Shown here: in pieces, positions 37,601 to 48,949 of the stretch | How the letters are laid out: every line of letters begins with the position of its first letter | How positions within the stretch are numbered: position 1 is the first letter of the stretch | DNA from: Fomes fomentarius | Taxonomy: Eukaryota > Basidiomycota > Agaricomycetes > Polyporales > Polyporaceae | Direction: 5' to 3' | Assembly (NCBI GenBank): GCA_022606135.1 | Contig: JABYQN010000005.1 | Span: 310,001-374,000, forward strand | Length of the DNA: 64,000 bases | The notes under the pieces: generated by a model | What the model was told of the DNA's origin: nothing | Seen by the model: only the letters and a program-made list of their open reading frames with translations | The model's database searches: none | Position numbers and translations under genes: made by a program

Positions 37601-38085
37601 AAAAAAACTGTAGTCAGCAAAGGAGGTAGCAAGGAGAAGACATTCACGCACGTGAAACGACAGGGTTAGTATCGGGATACTTTATACGAGACATGTTGGA
37701 TCAACCCGTTCACGTCATAGGGAAGCCTGGCTTCCATCTTATACTGTTTCTTCTGTGTCAGAGCACCGTTGCACCATAATGCAAGGAGGGAATATTCACA
37801 CCCATTTTGAGGGGCTGCTGCTACACAGTCAGATCTGATAGCATGATCCGAGTCGGACAGGTTAGGCTGTACCTGGCGATCCCCACCTACCGGATGTGTC
37901 CTTGATGTCGTTGCTGGTTGTACTAGGCTCGCTGCGCCATCTGTAAGTATGAGATGCGGTTTAGCCTGGTTTAGCGGGCTACGTCCGAGTCCTCCCACGG
38001 CCTCCCAATGGAAGCATTGATCGTCGGTTCGTTCATCAGTGTGGATTCACTTCCTGAATACTAAGTATCATCACGTTCGTAAAGG
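37601..38085. repeat. Third, shortened copy of the 5'-nucleotidase upstream spacer
   Basis: Follows R copy 3 just as 28888 onward follows R copy 2, and keeps landmarks: GTAGTCAGCAA at the start, CACGTGAAACGACAGGG, then TGATCGTCGGTTCGTT at 38017 and GGATTCACTTCCTGAATAC at 38042. Several internal deletions; the gene that should follow is absent here. Confidence 0.75.
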
Positions 38086-39459
38086 ATGATCAAGGATCGG
38101 ATGCAGAGCGGCCTGATGTACCACGGAGCTGCGCCATACGATCGACCTTCGCACTACTTATGTAGTGCTCTGCCAGTCCATTTAACCGTAGTCTGGAGTG
38201 CTCACACGCGAACCACATTGTCGTCAAGCAAGAGTGTACTGTGCGATGTGAGTCATATGGTAAGTATGCCGGCACCGTACGTGACTCTGAGCACTCGCGT
38301 TGACTACATACCATCATGGTCGAAGTCGGCACTCCGGGGCGTGGCGCCGCGCCCCGTCGCTATATATGCATGAACATGGAAAGTGGCAGTACTTAGTAAG
38401 TACTAATACTTGACTGCGTGGCAAGTACTGGCAGTGCTTGCAGGTCGTCAACGCCCCGGCGGTGGTGGGTTCTATTTTTAGAGGGCCAAGACGAGAGCGC
38501 TGTAACAGGCGCAATTTGTTCCCACCGAATTGATCCCTCTACTTGAGCCTCCTTCAGGCTTCCACCATCTGCATTCGACTAAACTCGGGACTGCTCGTCT
38601 TACTCGTGCTGACGGACATTGAGGCTTATGAACTTGAACACACTGTACTAGTTGGATCTCTGAATATCCCAGAGGCCGAAGTACACCTCGGTTGGAATCG
38701 ACCGACGCGTCGCCTTTCACGTCTGCCATCAGCCTGAGCAACCCCTGCGCAGCGGCACTCGTCTCACTTTGCAGATCACCCCTCAATCAGTGCGCCCCTC
38801 ATCCGTTGATCGTCTCTTGCAATCGATTCCAGCCCGTTCGGTCGACACCACAGGCATGCATGTGACATCATGTAACTTGAGGTTGCATTGGACGTTGGGA
38901 GGGCGGCACCTATGTATAGTATGCATCATTCCCACCGCCTGGCTCATGTCTGAATACATATGGAGTGCCGTGAGTACCATATGTCGTTTTCATCTGACTC
39001 ATAGGATTGTCGTGGTACGTCCGCCGTGTGACAGAGAAGCCGTAGTAAACCTAGACGACCGCCCGCCCGACCGCCCCGCATGCGGTACATCCTCCTGGAC
39101 ATCAAACGATGATCTTACAACATCTCATCATCCCGTATACAGGCTGCGTTGCAATGTGGCAGGGTTATGAGTAATGAGATCTCAGATATGCTGAAAATCG
39201 TATCGCCACTCCCATCGCGACGTGTACAAAAGGACGTGTACGCCCATCGTGACCCGCCCGCGACTTCTTGTTCTCCTCGTCGTTCCCTTCCATAGCCACT
39301 TTCTTCTGGCTCCCCGGACCCTGGTGGTTCCCTTTCCTTCGCCTAGAGCCTCGGATCTGCGTTCTCTGTCAGCCCCATTTTTCAGTGACTCTACTCTACT
39401 TCCGTAATCTGAGGCTCTTTCGTTCTCATCGGCTCTGAATACTTTGCGCGACCTTCAGA
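38086..39459. other. Gene-poor interval before the lipase
   Basis: First single-copy sequence beyond the left arm. No gene modelled. 39240-39450 is CT-rich, the probable leader of the lipase. Confidence 0.45.
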
Positions 39460-40610
39460 ATGACTCGCATGCTCAAGCCCTTCCTTGCTCTCGCGGCCCT
39501 CGCTGCTCTCGCGCGTGCGGCGCCTATGCCTCTCTTCGGTATCCACATCGGCTCTGGAGATGAGTCTGAGGCGGAACCCGCGGCTGTCTCTCAGGACGAC
39601 ATATCCTCGACGCTCGTGCGACCCGCGCAGTTCGCGCGTGCAGCGTACTGCTCTGCCGGAGCAGTTACAGACTGGAGCTGCGGTTCGTCCTGCGACGTGC
39701 TCCCGAACGTGAAGGTCCTCACCGCAGGTGGCGACGACGGAGCTATTCCTGGATGTGAGTGTCCACTTGTCACCAAGTACTCATGGCCAGAGAGCACCTT
39801 GACTGACTCCCGGCAGTCTTCGTGGCGTCTGATCCGGACACCCAAACCATTGTCGTGGCACACCAGGGCACTGAACCGAAGAAGGTCCTTTCCATCGCCA
39901 ACGACGTCGAGTTCCTCCAGGTCGACGCGAACACCACGCTCTTCCCGCAGGCTGGCGACGACGTCAAGCTGCACGACGGCTTCCAGCAGACCCAGGGCCG
40001 TACCGCTGACCTCGTCCTGGCCACCGTCCAGGATGGTCTTGCGTCAACCGGGTTCAAGAAGGTGCTCGTTACCGGGCACTCGCTCGGCGCAGCGATCGCT
40101 TCTTTAGACGCCGCCATGCTCCGCATGGCTCTCCCTGAGGACGTCTCTGTTGACTCTATCGTCTTTGGCCTCCCGCGCGTCGGAAACTCGGCGTGGGCAG
40201 ACCTGTTCAACACTCTGGTGAGTACCCAGGTCTATAGCTGAAAGTGGAGTTTGTGTGCTCATGTCTGTCCTGTGCAGGTTCCCAACTTCGCACATGTGAC
40301 GAACCAGAACGACCCAGTGCCCAACGTACCACCCCATGCTCTCGAGTTCCAGCACCCGAATGGCGAGCTACACATCACGCAGGTGGACGACGCTACTGGT
40401 GATGCGTCCATCGTCGACTGCCCTGGAGCGGAGAACCAGGTGAGCCTTTGGTCATTTACGTGCGATAATGCGCTGAGGGCCAAGACTTACCACCGTTGTT
40501 CCTGCTAGAACTGCGCGGCGGGTAACTCGTTGCTCGACACCTCGATCCCGAACCACCTCGGCCCATACTTGCAGGGGATCTCGTTTGGTGACAAGGCGTG
40601 CCCGAACTAA
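39460..40610 (+). CDS. Secreted fungal class 3 lipase
   Basis: Model join(39460..39754,39817..40217,40278..40439,40509..40610), 319 aa. Signal peptide (LKPFLALAALAALARAAP), propeptide-like acidic segment, then the class 3 lipase core: ARAAYCSAG, IVVAHQGTEPKKVLS, the nucleophile elbow VLVTGHSLGAAIASLDAAM, FGLPRVGNSAWADLF, and TNQNDPVPNVPP carrying the catalytic Asp. The catalytic His is probably the one in IPNHLGPYL. Paired Cys in YCSAGAVTDWSCGSSC and in VDCPGAENQNC suggest disulfides. It should hydrolyse triacylglycerols or related esters outside the cell. Confidence 0.93.
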
Positions 40611-41449
40611 GAGGTTGATACGGGATTCCTCGTGTGGATGCTATCTTGCAGGCACTCTGAGTTTTTAACTTGTGTATTTGTGCGGGGTGTTAAGAAGGGT
40701 TTGGCTTCGCGAAGACGCTGTATTCAGTACTTGGATTAGGGAATTATCATCTGGGTACTGGGAACGACAACTGGGTGGAGGTTAGCATTGGTATCTTTGA
40801 CGAGTCCCTGATGTACTCCCCTTGTGGGTCCAATTCTTGGATCCGCTAGGCGAGGTGCGAGATGAATCTGCCAAGTAGCTCGGCCGTCGGGGAGTCGGGA
40901 CGAGGTCCATACATACCTGCGCGCCTACACAAGCCCTGCTCGGGACTCGTCAATCGAAATCAAATATCGAACCCTTCGCTTATCGTTCATCCGCTCTGTA
41001 CCTTGTCTCAAGTCCTTTCAACCACCTGCATTCCGCGCGAAGGCCGACTTCGAGCAGACTCCGGTGCTGCTCCTGAGAGCTACGCGAAACAGACGTGTGG
41101 CACCCTCGCCTGAACAGACGCGGCAGCGGTCACGAGGGGGCTATCAGGTGCGCTCTTTCGCTCAAATTCGCAAGTTCCTGCCAACTGCGATGCGAGTGGA
41201 GAGGGTTTTTTGACCGTGGGTAGCAAGATCCGTCTTGGGAGGGGCAAGTTCGCTGCGAACCCTGGAAATTCTATGTAGGCGGAGGAGCTGGAGAGCCGAT
41301 TATGCAGGGAGGTCCGAAGACTCGGCTAGCGCGCCATGCAGGGAGCCATGACCTCAGCCTAGTCAACGCCAGCATCCATGACTCTTCTGCCTGCTATATC
41401 TTGAGACTTGCCCTCTCCCGCTTCTCTTCCTCCTCCTATCAACTTCACC
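40611..41449. other. Intergenic region after the lipase
   Basis: No gene seen. The last 60 bp (41395-41449) form a CT-rich leader in front of the ATG at 41450. Confidence 0.45.
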
Positions 41450-41645
41450 ATGCTCTCGTCCGGTCGCGCGCGTCTTCCATCGTCTGGGGTCGTCCTCGCG
41501 GGACGTGCAAGGGTTGGCTGGAATGGTGCCTCGAGGTGAGTGCGTGATCCTGACTTTTAGTTTGAACCTTCGATTCGGCTTCACGTCTTCCGGCAGACGG
41601 AATGAAGGAGGGCCGCTCGGGAGGGCGCATCGGACGCCTCGGGCG
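41450..41645 (+). pseudogene. Possible orphan 5' exons of a lost gene
   Basis: A CT-rich leader and CACCATG start give MLSSGRARLPSSGVVLAGRA and on. A GTGAGT donor follows at 41536 and a CGGCAG acceptor ends at 41596; the second exon soon reaches a stop or a further donor (GTGAGT at 41645). The peptide is Arg/Ser/Gly-rich without acids in its first 28 residues, as in a mitochondrial leader, but no downstream exon could be found. It may be the head of a broken gene or a non-coding transcript. Confidence 0.3.
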
Positions 41646-42402
41646 TGAGTATCATATGCATGCATACAGTGAGGGTACAACCTTGCACTGGCGAACACGT
41701 ATCAAGTGTAGCCGGTGTCACCCCAGACTGTGCAGAATCTACATGGAGACGCTACTAGGGCCCGGTCTGTCGCATAGACGCGAGGCATCCTTCTCCGAGA
41801 TAAAGACAGAGATAGGACGTATGGACGGTGTGCGCCATATACGGCATATTGAATACACTGCGCGGAGCTTGGTTATGCCTCGAGTCGGCTTCGTACGAGC
41901 GCGAATCACTGAACTTGTCGGCACTGCAAGCTTCGCGCGCAGGATTGAATGTTTGTGCAGATAATGTAGCCAATTTGCGGGGTCATCTCCATTCGGCGGA
42001 CACATGGGACCCCGTCCCGTCCGCCTTCAGAAGCAAGTCCCTGAGAGTGCGTCTTCCTTCGCTTGGCCTGCATCGAGTCATGGAGCAGGTATTTTGCCTG
42101 GGACTACTCTCGCGCTTGGCACTGTTGTGTTCATACGTGATCTCAGCTTCCTCTGTCTGATCGTGATCGCAGCAGTCCAGCGACTTACACGTATACGCAT
42201 TGCTGTGACACATACCTTCACGGAATTTGTTCTCAGCAGATTCACATTCTGACTACATGCGGACCCATCCAGCTCCCGGAAATTGTTTTCGGCCTTATCC
42301 CGAGACCCGTTACGAAGTCATGGTAGCGCCTCTCTCAAGCCTCATATAAGTAGCGCATGGCCATTGAGGTCCGAGGCAACCACACACAACCAAACCCGCA
42401 CC
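41646..42402. other. Intergenic region before the aminotransferase
   Basis: No gene modelled on either strand. A TATAAG motif at 42344-42349, about 55 bp before the ATG, is the likely core promoter of the aminotransferase. Confidence 0.45.
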
Positions 42403-44084
42403 ATGGCATCCTCGTCCACCCAAGCACAAGCATACGCGTCCCTTGTTGAGTTAGGCCATCAGCATGTCACAAAGGGTCTTGGTCGTGTCGTGGACGACGC
42501 TATCATGCTGAAGGGCTCGGGCTCGTATGTGACCCTCAGCGACGGCAGGGAGTTGCTGGACTTCACTTGTGGTATCGGTGTTACTAACCTCGGTGAGTTT
42601 TCCCGTGCACGTCGGGGAGAGGGGTTGTGATAGCAACTCATCTCGTGCATGTGCGCAAAGGCCACTGCCATCCGAAAATAAGCAAAGCGGCGGCAGACCA
42701 ATGCATGAACATCGTACATGCGCAAGTCAGTCTCGCAGCATCCTTGTATGCGTGCGATGCGTAACTGACCGTGTATGATTGAGATCTAGTGCAGCATTGG
42801 GTTCCACGAACCTTACCTGCAACTCGTCAAGAGGCTGCTGCCGTTGATGCCCCATCCCTCGCTGGATTCGTTCTTCTTCTGGAACTCCGGTTCTGAGGCG
42901 GTCGATGGCGCGATCAAGATGGCTCGCATCCTGACTGGCCGGCAGAACATCATTAGCATGCAAGGAGCATACCACGGCCGGACATTCGGCGCCATGGCGG
43001 TCACGAAGAGCAAGACTGTCTATAGCGAGGGCGTACACCCGCTCATGGTACGTACATCGTTTATTGTCGGTTATATTTTTGGTTCTCAACGTAATAAATC
43101 TCAGCCGGGTGTGTTCGCGCTGCCGTACCCGTACTGGCACCAACTTGGGGTACCGGTCGACACACCTGCCTCAAAGGTTTCTGAGATGTGCCTGAACCAA
43201 CTCAACCTCTTGCTCTCTCAAGTGACCAATCCGAACGACACGGCCGCGATCATCATTGAGCCTGTCCTCGGTGAGGGCGGGTACGTCCCGGCTCCGGCCG
43301 GGTTCCTGCAGGGCTTGCGGGAGGTCTGCGATCAGTACGGTATTCTGCTCATCATCGACGAGGTGCAGGCCGGGTTCGGGCGGACAGGCAAGACCTACGC
43401 GATCGAGTACTCTGGTGTGCGCCCCGACATCCTCCTTACCGCCAAAGTAGCTTTTCTTCCATTCTTCTATGTGACCTGTGTGCCTGACATGCTATCGGTT
43501 ACAGGGTCTGGCGAACGGGTTCCCTCTGAGCGCGATTGTGAGCCGCAAGGAACTGACGGACAAGCTGAAGCCTGGGTCGATGGGTGGCACGTACGCCGGA
43601 AATGCTGTGTCTTGTGCAGCCGCAGTTGCAGCTGCAGAGGTCCTTCAGGAGGAAAACATCCTCGATAACGTCAACGCGCGGTACGTCCATACCATTCTTT
43701 CATCCTCGTGTATTAACTCAACCTTGAACACATCGTTACCTATGCAGGTCAAAAGAACTGTTCGCCGCACTGAACGAGGTGCGCGCGAACCCCACGGTCG
43801 GGCCTACGATTCTGGACATCCGTGGCAAAGGCCTCATGGTGGCCGTGGAATTCACGTCGCCGGTGGGCACCGGGTCCCATGACGCGTTCCGGAAGGCGTC
43901 CGTGCCGGAGAAGCTGGCAAGCAAGGTGGCAAAGAAGTGCGTGGACAAGGGTTTGCTGATACTCACGACGAGCGTGTATGAGGTCATCCGGTTCATCCCG
44001 CCGCTGAACATCACGAAAGAGGACCTGGCGAAGGGGACAAAGATATTTGCTGAGGCGGTAGAGGAGGTTATCCGCGAGGGCTGA
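42403..44084 (+). CDS. Class III pyridoxal-phosphate aminotransferase (GABA aminotransferase-like)
   Basis: Model join(42403..42592,42661..42725,42790..43047,43105..43446,43505..43680,43748..44084), 455 aa. Class III signatures: LLDFTCGIGVTNLGHCHP, FFFWNSGSEAVDGAIKMAR, ISMQGAYHGRTFGAMAVTKS, EPVLGEGGYVPAPAGFLQGL, the PLP-binding Asp in LLIIDEVQAGFGRTGK, and the internal-aldimine Lys at the exon 4/5 join (LLTAKGLANGFPLSAIV). The C-terminal domain has RGKGLMVAVEF and LLILTTSVYEVIRFIPPLNI. Class III enzymes transfer the omega-amino group of GABA, ornithine or similar donors to an oxo-acid; the closest fit is the 4-aminobutyrate branch. No mitochondrial leader is apparent, so a cytosolic location is likely. 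Confidence 0.92.
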
Positions 44085-44737
44085 GCTCCTCTGCCCCAAA
44101 TCGAGTTCGATTGCTCGTGGGGTTGAGTTAGCACAAACGATGCACAGTGTATTTTTGGACGCTCCATGCAAGCTGCATAATGTTACAACATTGTAGAATA
44201 GCCCGGCACCTCGTGCGTCCGACACACGACTGGTTCGAGATCATCGCTGCTTTCTTCCCTGGTTCTTTGGCGGGGTTAGCGTGAGCGTTAAGAACATACC
44301 AGGCAAGTGGGGTTCCGTGCCGAGAACAAGCGCCGTATCCAGGGAAGAGAGCCTTTATCTATGTATGCTTGGCGCTACTTGGTCTGTATCTGTATACTCT
44401 GAGGTCGTATTCTTAGCCGTGTGCCATACATATCTATCTATGCCTAGAGCACTCGCTCGCATGACACTCCACTCACGACGGCTGCCCGTTTTCACTCGCC
44501 GAAGACGCCACGCGCGCGAGACCCTGCGACAGGCCATTGACAGGCCGGTGCCGTGCCGTGTCCTCCCAGTCGGACTCCCAGTAGCCACACTCCGTTCCTG
44601 CCTCCTCCCTCAACATCGCCGCCCACGACACGGGCACGGACTCCGTTGACGCACGGACGTCTATCATCTCCCTTCTACCTTCCCGAATTCCCGCCCCGCC
44701 CCCCTCGGGCCCGCGAGAACCAAGACTGAGACGTGAA
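44085..44737. other. Intergenic region before the RING gene
   Basis: No gene seen. 44600-44735 is C-rich and probably the 5' leader of the RING gene. Confidence 0.45.
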
Positions 44738-47045
44738 ATGACGAACACGCACCCTTGGCTCGGCAGTCCCAGGCTCATGCACCGGGCGACAATCGCCGTG
44801 CTCGCCCTCGCTCTCCTTCTCGTTGGACTTGCAGCCCCCGCGCACGCATACATCCCGGCGCAGGCGACGAACGATACGTCCACCGCGGCCAGTGCGGGGC
44901 AGAACTTCTCTGACGTCTCGAACCTCAGTTTGCAGTGGTACCCGGGAGGCTCGTACTCGGGGCGGATATCGTATCAGTTGGTGGGAGCGGACAGCACGGG
45001 GATAAGCAAGGTGTGTCTGCTATCCGTGCCTCGACGTTTTGCTAGTCGCCATGCTCTCCGAGAGTCTGTGTTGTCCTACTTCTCTTCTCCAATCCATCCA
45101 GTTGCTACAGAATGCGAGTTCGTTCAAATCGGCACTCTCAGAAGCGACGTCGATCGTTGAGACGAAGATATTGATTCCATCACGCTTCTTCCTGTACCTT
45201 TACCCATTCCTGACACCTTGTTCGCCCTATCGCAGGGTGCTTTGGTGCACTTCTCCGAGGACAAGTTACCGAATGGCACGAGTGAGTACTATACTCACCT
45301 GCTATATGCTGTGTCTTTCCTCATGGTGATACCCCTCAACAGCCACGACACCATGGATCGCGCTTGTAAATTGCGACGCGAACTCGACCAACGCCTCTCA
45401 AGAGGACGACATATTCACCCTGGCCCGGGATCGAGGGGCCGTCGCTGCGGTATGTCTCGCCTTCGCCGTCGATATAACCGAGATCAATCTTACGAACCCC
45501 GCCACAGCTCCTTTACTCTCTGAAGTCGATCTCATGCTACATAAACCCCGAATATTCGGACCCGGCCAACTTTGATCAGGTCATGGACATCTTCGCCACC
45601 CAGTCCCTCTCCGCGTCCAAGCTCATCGAGGGCCAATTCACCACCATCCTAGGGAGCTCGTCCAAGTACTACTGGTTCAGTCCGTCCCTGTTGAACGACT
45701 CTTCGCATGATATTCAGTACTCGATTGTCAACCGTACCGTGCCCGAGACAGGGTATCTCTTCGCTACTCTCAAAGCATCGAACGCCACGGATCCCAATAA
45801 CGGGACGACTATCGGGGGCACTACGCCCAGCGCCGAAGGCACCCAAGGTGGCTCTAACCCGCAGAATAGCACAAACACCAGCCTGGCTATGTGAGTTACT
45901 CACGTCGGACACAGTTGGTAGTACTGCGTACTGAGCGTCCTATTACAGGATCATCCTGTATGCTATCACAGGATGTGTCTCTGCTCTGTTCTGCATCGTG
46001 ATCATCTCAGGAGTAAGCATCTTTACCTATCGTCATGCTATCGCACCAGATCCGACTTACACGGCGCACAGGCTATCAGGGCGGTCCGCCACCCCGAGAG
46101 GTACGGACCGCGATCTGCAGAAGCCTTTGGCGGGCCAGGAACGTTCGGTCACCAGAGCCGTGCCCGCGGTCTCACGCGCGCGATCCTGGACACCTTCCCA
46201 GTGGTGAAGTTCGGGCGTACAGACACACCAGTAGATGTGCCCACTCAAGCTAAAGATATCGATATCGAGAGTGTGCATGATTCACAGGTACAGACTAAGG
46301 GACACGCGTCGGGGGCAGCGCCGACATCGCTGTCGAGCTCCGTGAATGGAGAGCAGTCACGTCCAGGCTCGACGATACGCTAGAAACGGAGGACATGTCG
46401 CAGGCGGTCCTCGCGGCTGGCATGCTGCCCGCTCTCGCGCACGCGCCTGGGGTAGAGCACGACGAGCGCCAGGAAGACCCGCTGAACAGGGCAAGCTCCT
46501 CGTCATCTGTGCCCCAAGCTGTGCCGCGGCCGCCAAAGGCAGCTCAGAGCCCGTCAGCGGGCGAGAAGGACGTCGTCCCCGACGCTATCGGACGCGAGAC
46601 GTGTCCGATTTGTATCGTTGACTTTGAGGAGGGCGACGATCTGCGGGTGCTCCCGTGCGAGGGACACCACCGCTTCCACCGGGCGTGTGTGGACCAGTGG
46701 CTGCTCGAGCTCTCGAGCAGTTGTCCGCTCTGCAGACAAGGCAAGTTTGCCCTTCCTTCACCCCTCCCCCTTCTTCGCATAAGCTTACTGACGCATGCTG
46801 CAAATCTAGACTTCCAAGCGCTGCAGACGATGATGGACGCAGGAGAGGAGGGCGACACGTTTGCGTTGGAGCCCCCTCACATGCCCGGGACGTCACGTCC
46901 GATATCGTCTGCGGCTGCGCGTTTCTCGCGGTACCTCCGGGCAGCGCGGCGACGCAGGCAGAGGCGTGCACGGGAAGATGTGGGCGGGTATGACGCCACG
47001 GACCCGCCCCTGGCGTTCGCACCACGCACGACGCTGCAGATGTAG
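44738..47045 (+). CDS. PA-TM-RING type membrane ubiquitin ligase
   Basis: Exons 44738..45010,45236..45281,45343..45449,45508..45890,45949..46012,46072..about 46285, about 46337..46740, 46810..47045. Signal peptide (ATIAVLALALLLVGLAAPAHA), a protease-associated-like luminal domain with N-glycosylation sites (PWIALVNCDANSTNASQEDD, AVAALLYSLKSISCYINPEY), one membrane helix (IILYAITGCVSALFCIVIISG), a cytosolic linker, then a RING-H2 finger: CPICIVDFEEGDDLRVLPC, GHHRFHRACVDQWL, SSCPLCRQ. It ends Arg-rich and FAPRTTLQM. Such proteins ubiquitinate endosomal or vacuolar membrane cargo. The frame changes near 46.3 kb: either a 53-nt intron 46285-46337 (acceptor GTCGAG) or a 34-nt one. The intron after the RING has a GC donor (CAAG|GCAAGT). 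Confidence 0.85.
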
Positions 47046-47521
47046 GCTGTCAAATCGGACCTGGACATGGGCCTGGGCCGGACGGTGTATATGGTAGGAT
47101 GGAGGGGCGAAGTGGAATAATTCCGTTCGCATTTGCATATGGCGCCTGTCGTTAGTTATCGGTGACCCATACTTTTATGTCTGATCTGGATGAACGCTGT
47201 ATCAGTATTACCTTTCCTGTACCCGTACGATGTTGAGTTCTCCTAGCACGAGACGAGACTACTAATATAATAAGTAAGACCTACTCCCGGTTTGTTACTG
47301 ACTTGATCACTCCATCGTGTGCGGTCGACGTCATAGACTGATCCTCCATTTGCACAGGTCCTCCTGCGAACAGACCGTGCAAGATTCGGACATCGGGTGT
47401 CCAGGCTTGGGGTGCACTTACGTCAGAGCGAAGTCTCCATTTGCCAAGGCCTTGCGGGGCTGTCGGGGCCGTGTCCCGCCCATCTGTGCACGCGTCATGC
47501 AGCCTATGCTATGACGCGCCG
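47046..47521. other. Intergenic region before Hsp12 copy 2
   Basis: 3' flank of the RING gene and upstream part of the Hsp12 promoter. Nothing else recognised. Confidence 0.4.
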
Positions 47522-47617
47522 CCCCTAGCGGACGTCATTGCGGCCCATCTCTGCAGCGGCCAAAGACGCCACCGCGCGGCTCTTGAATGGACAGCATCGA
47601 AGAGAGGTATATAAGGG
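47522..47617 (+). promoter_or_regulatory. Stress-type promoter of Hsp12 copy 2
   Basis: CCCCT (stress-response-element core) at 47522-47526, and TATATAAGG at 47609-47617 immediately followed by G-runs that give AGGGG. CCCCT/AGGGG is the known Msn2/4-type site in ascomycetes; its use here is inferred from position in front of a stress gene. Confidence 0.5.
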
Positions 47618-47727
47618 GGGCCAAGGCGGACGAGGAGGAGCAACAACACCTTCACCACTCCATCTGCTTCTGCAACCCACTTCATAACTTCATTAACCAC
47701 TACCACTCTACTCTATCCATCATCATC

Positions 47728-48141
47728 ATGTCCGACGCCGGTCGCCAATCTTTCACCGACAAGGCAACTGCCGCCCTCAAGGTTCGTCGCCGTGCATCGT
47801 AGCCTCGTCGTACTGAGTGTAAATTGGAATACTGACATCGCATTGTCCCCGAACAGCCCGACTCTGAGAAGTCGACGACTGAGCACATGGGCGACAAGTT
47901 CAAGGGCAACGCCGACTCTGTCGCGTCCACGCTCCAGCCTCAGGGCGGGAAGTCGACCTCGCAGAAGGCCGGCGATGCGCTGAGCTCCAACTCGAACCAC
48001 TCCACCGAGGTGAGCTTCCTCTTCCCCTCTTCTCCCGAGATGCATGACGCGGTTTACTGAAGAGTTGTCGCGAACGTCCAGCCCTCGTTGGCCCAGAAGG
48101 CGAAGAACGCTGTGGGACTCGGCAACAACAACCATACTTAG
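47728..48141 (+). CDS. Hsp12/Hsp9-type small stress protein (copy 2)
   Basis: Model join(47728..47781,47857..48009,48082..48141), 88 aa. MSDAGRQSFTDKATAALKPD is a textbook Hsp12/Hsp9 N-terminus; it goes on SEKSTTEHMGDKFKG, QKAGDALSSNSNHSTE and the helix PSLAQKAKNAVGLGNNN. Introns 1 and 3 sit at the same residues as in copy 1 (26.9 kb), while the intron of copy 1 after QPQ is absent here. The proteins share roughly half their residues, so they are old paralogues 20 kb apart in opposite orientation. Predicted intrinsically disordered, membrane-stabilising stress protein. Confidence 0.92.
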
Positions 48142-48949
48142 TGTAATGGATGCGGAACACAGTAACAGTGCTGTATTGTATTACAAATTCAGAAGGGTAT
48201 TCTCTGCGCACGTAAGTGCACGGAAGTAGCAATGGACGTTGTAACGTGAGGCTTGAACTTGCCACTGCACAAACCGTACAAGGGTGAACCAAAGGCACAC
48301 GTGAAATCAACGTGCGACAAAGTACGAATGCAATAGGTATCTGAAGAGGATGATGGATACGACACCACCTCAGGTGCAATTCTTGCACCCGCCGTACTTG
48401 CATGTCTCCTACAGTGACATTAACTTGGAGATTATGTAGTGAGATAGCTCTTACACTCTTACAGTCTCCACTGTCTGATCTTGGCAACTGCTAATATTGC
48501 GATTCGGGTTTACCGACTCGCACGCGAATGGTGACCGCTTACCGGTGACTGGCGTACAAGGCGGCTTAGATGAGAGAGTACCGCGAGTACCGATGAGAGA
48601 GAGAAGAGCTGCTCCTTCTGGACGGCTGTGAAGAGGTGAGAATTTCGACTTCGGGGCAACAACTAATTGCATATCTGTCGAAGAGCAGCTATAAAAAGTC
48701 GTTGTAGAGTTGGTCGACGATACTTTCTCCGACCTCGGTAAGGAATGAGGCAAAAGCCCCAGAGAGATGGGAGGAGCGGCTGGGGACACAGTGAGTGAGC
48801 AAGTTATGAGCGCCTTGTAACTAGTAGGACATTGCTAGCCTCTTGCGTCCACAAGAATATTAGAATTTGTTGCAGAGGGTATGAGCTCCTCTAGGCGCGA
48901 TTGTATATACATAGCAATAAATAGAGCAGTTGCTGCAATCCTATAACCT
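48142..48949. other. Intergenic region before the inverted duplication
   Basis: No gene seen. Position 48950 is where similarity to the 3' end of the 5'-nucleotidase begins, so this is the inner flank of the right arm. Confidence 0.45.

Noticed and set aside
44221..44260. GGTTCGAGATC as a tRNA T-arm (B box)
   Set aside because: No matching A box or cloverleaf stems in the preceding 80 bases on either strand; no tRNA gene could be supported anywhere in the window.
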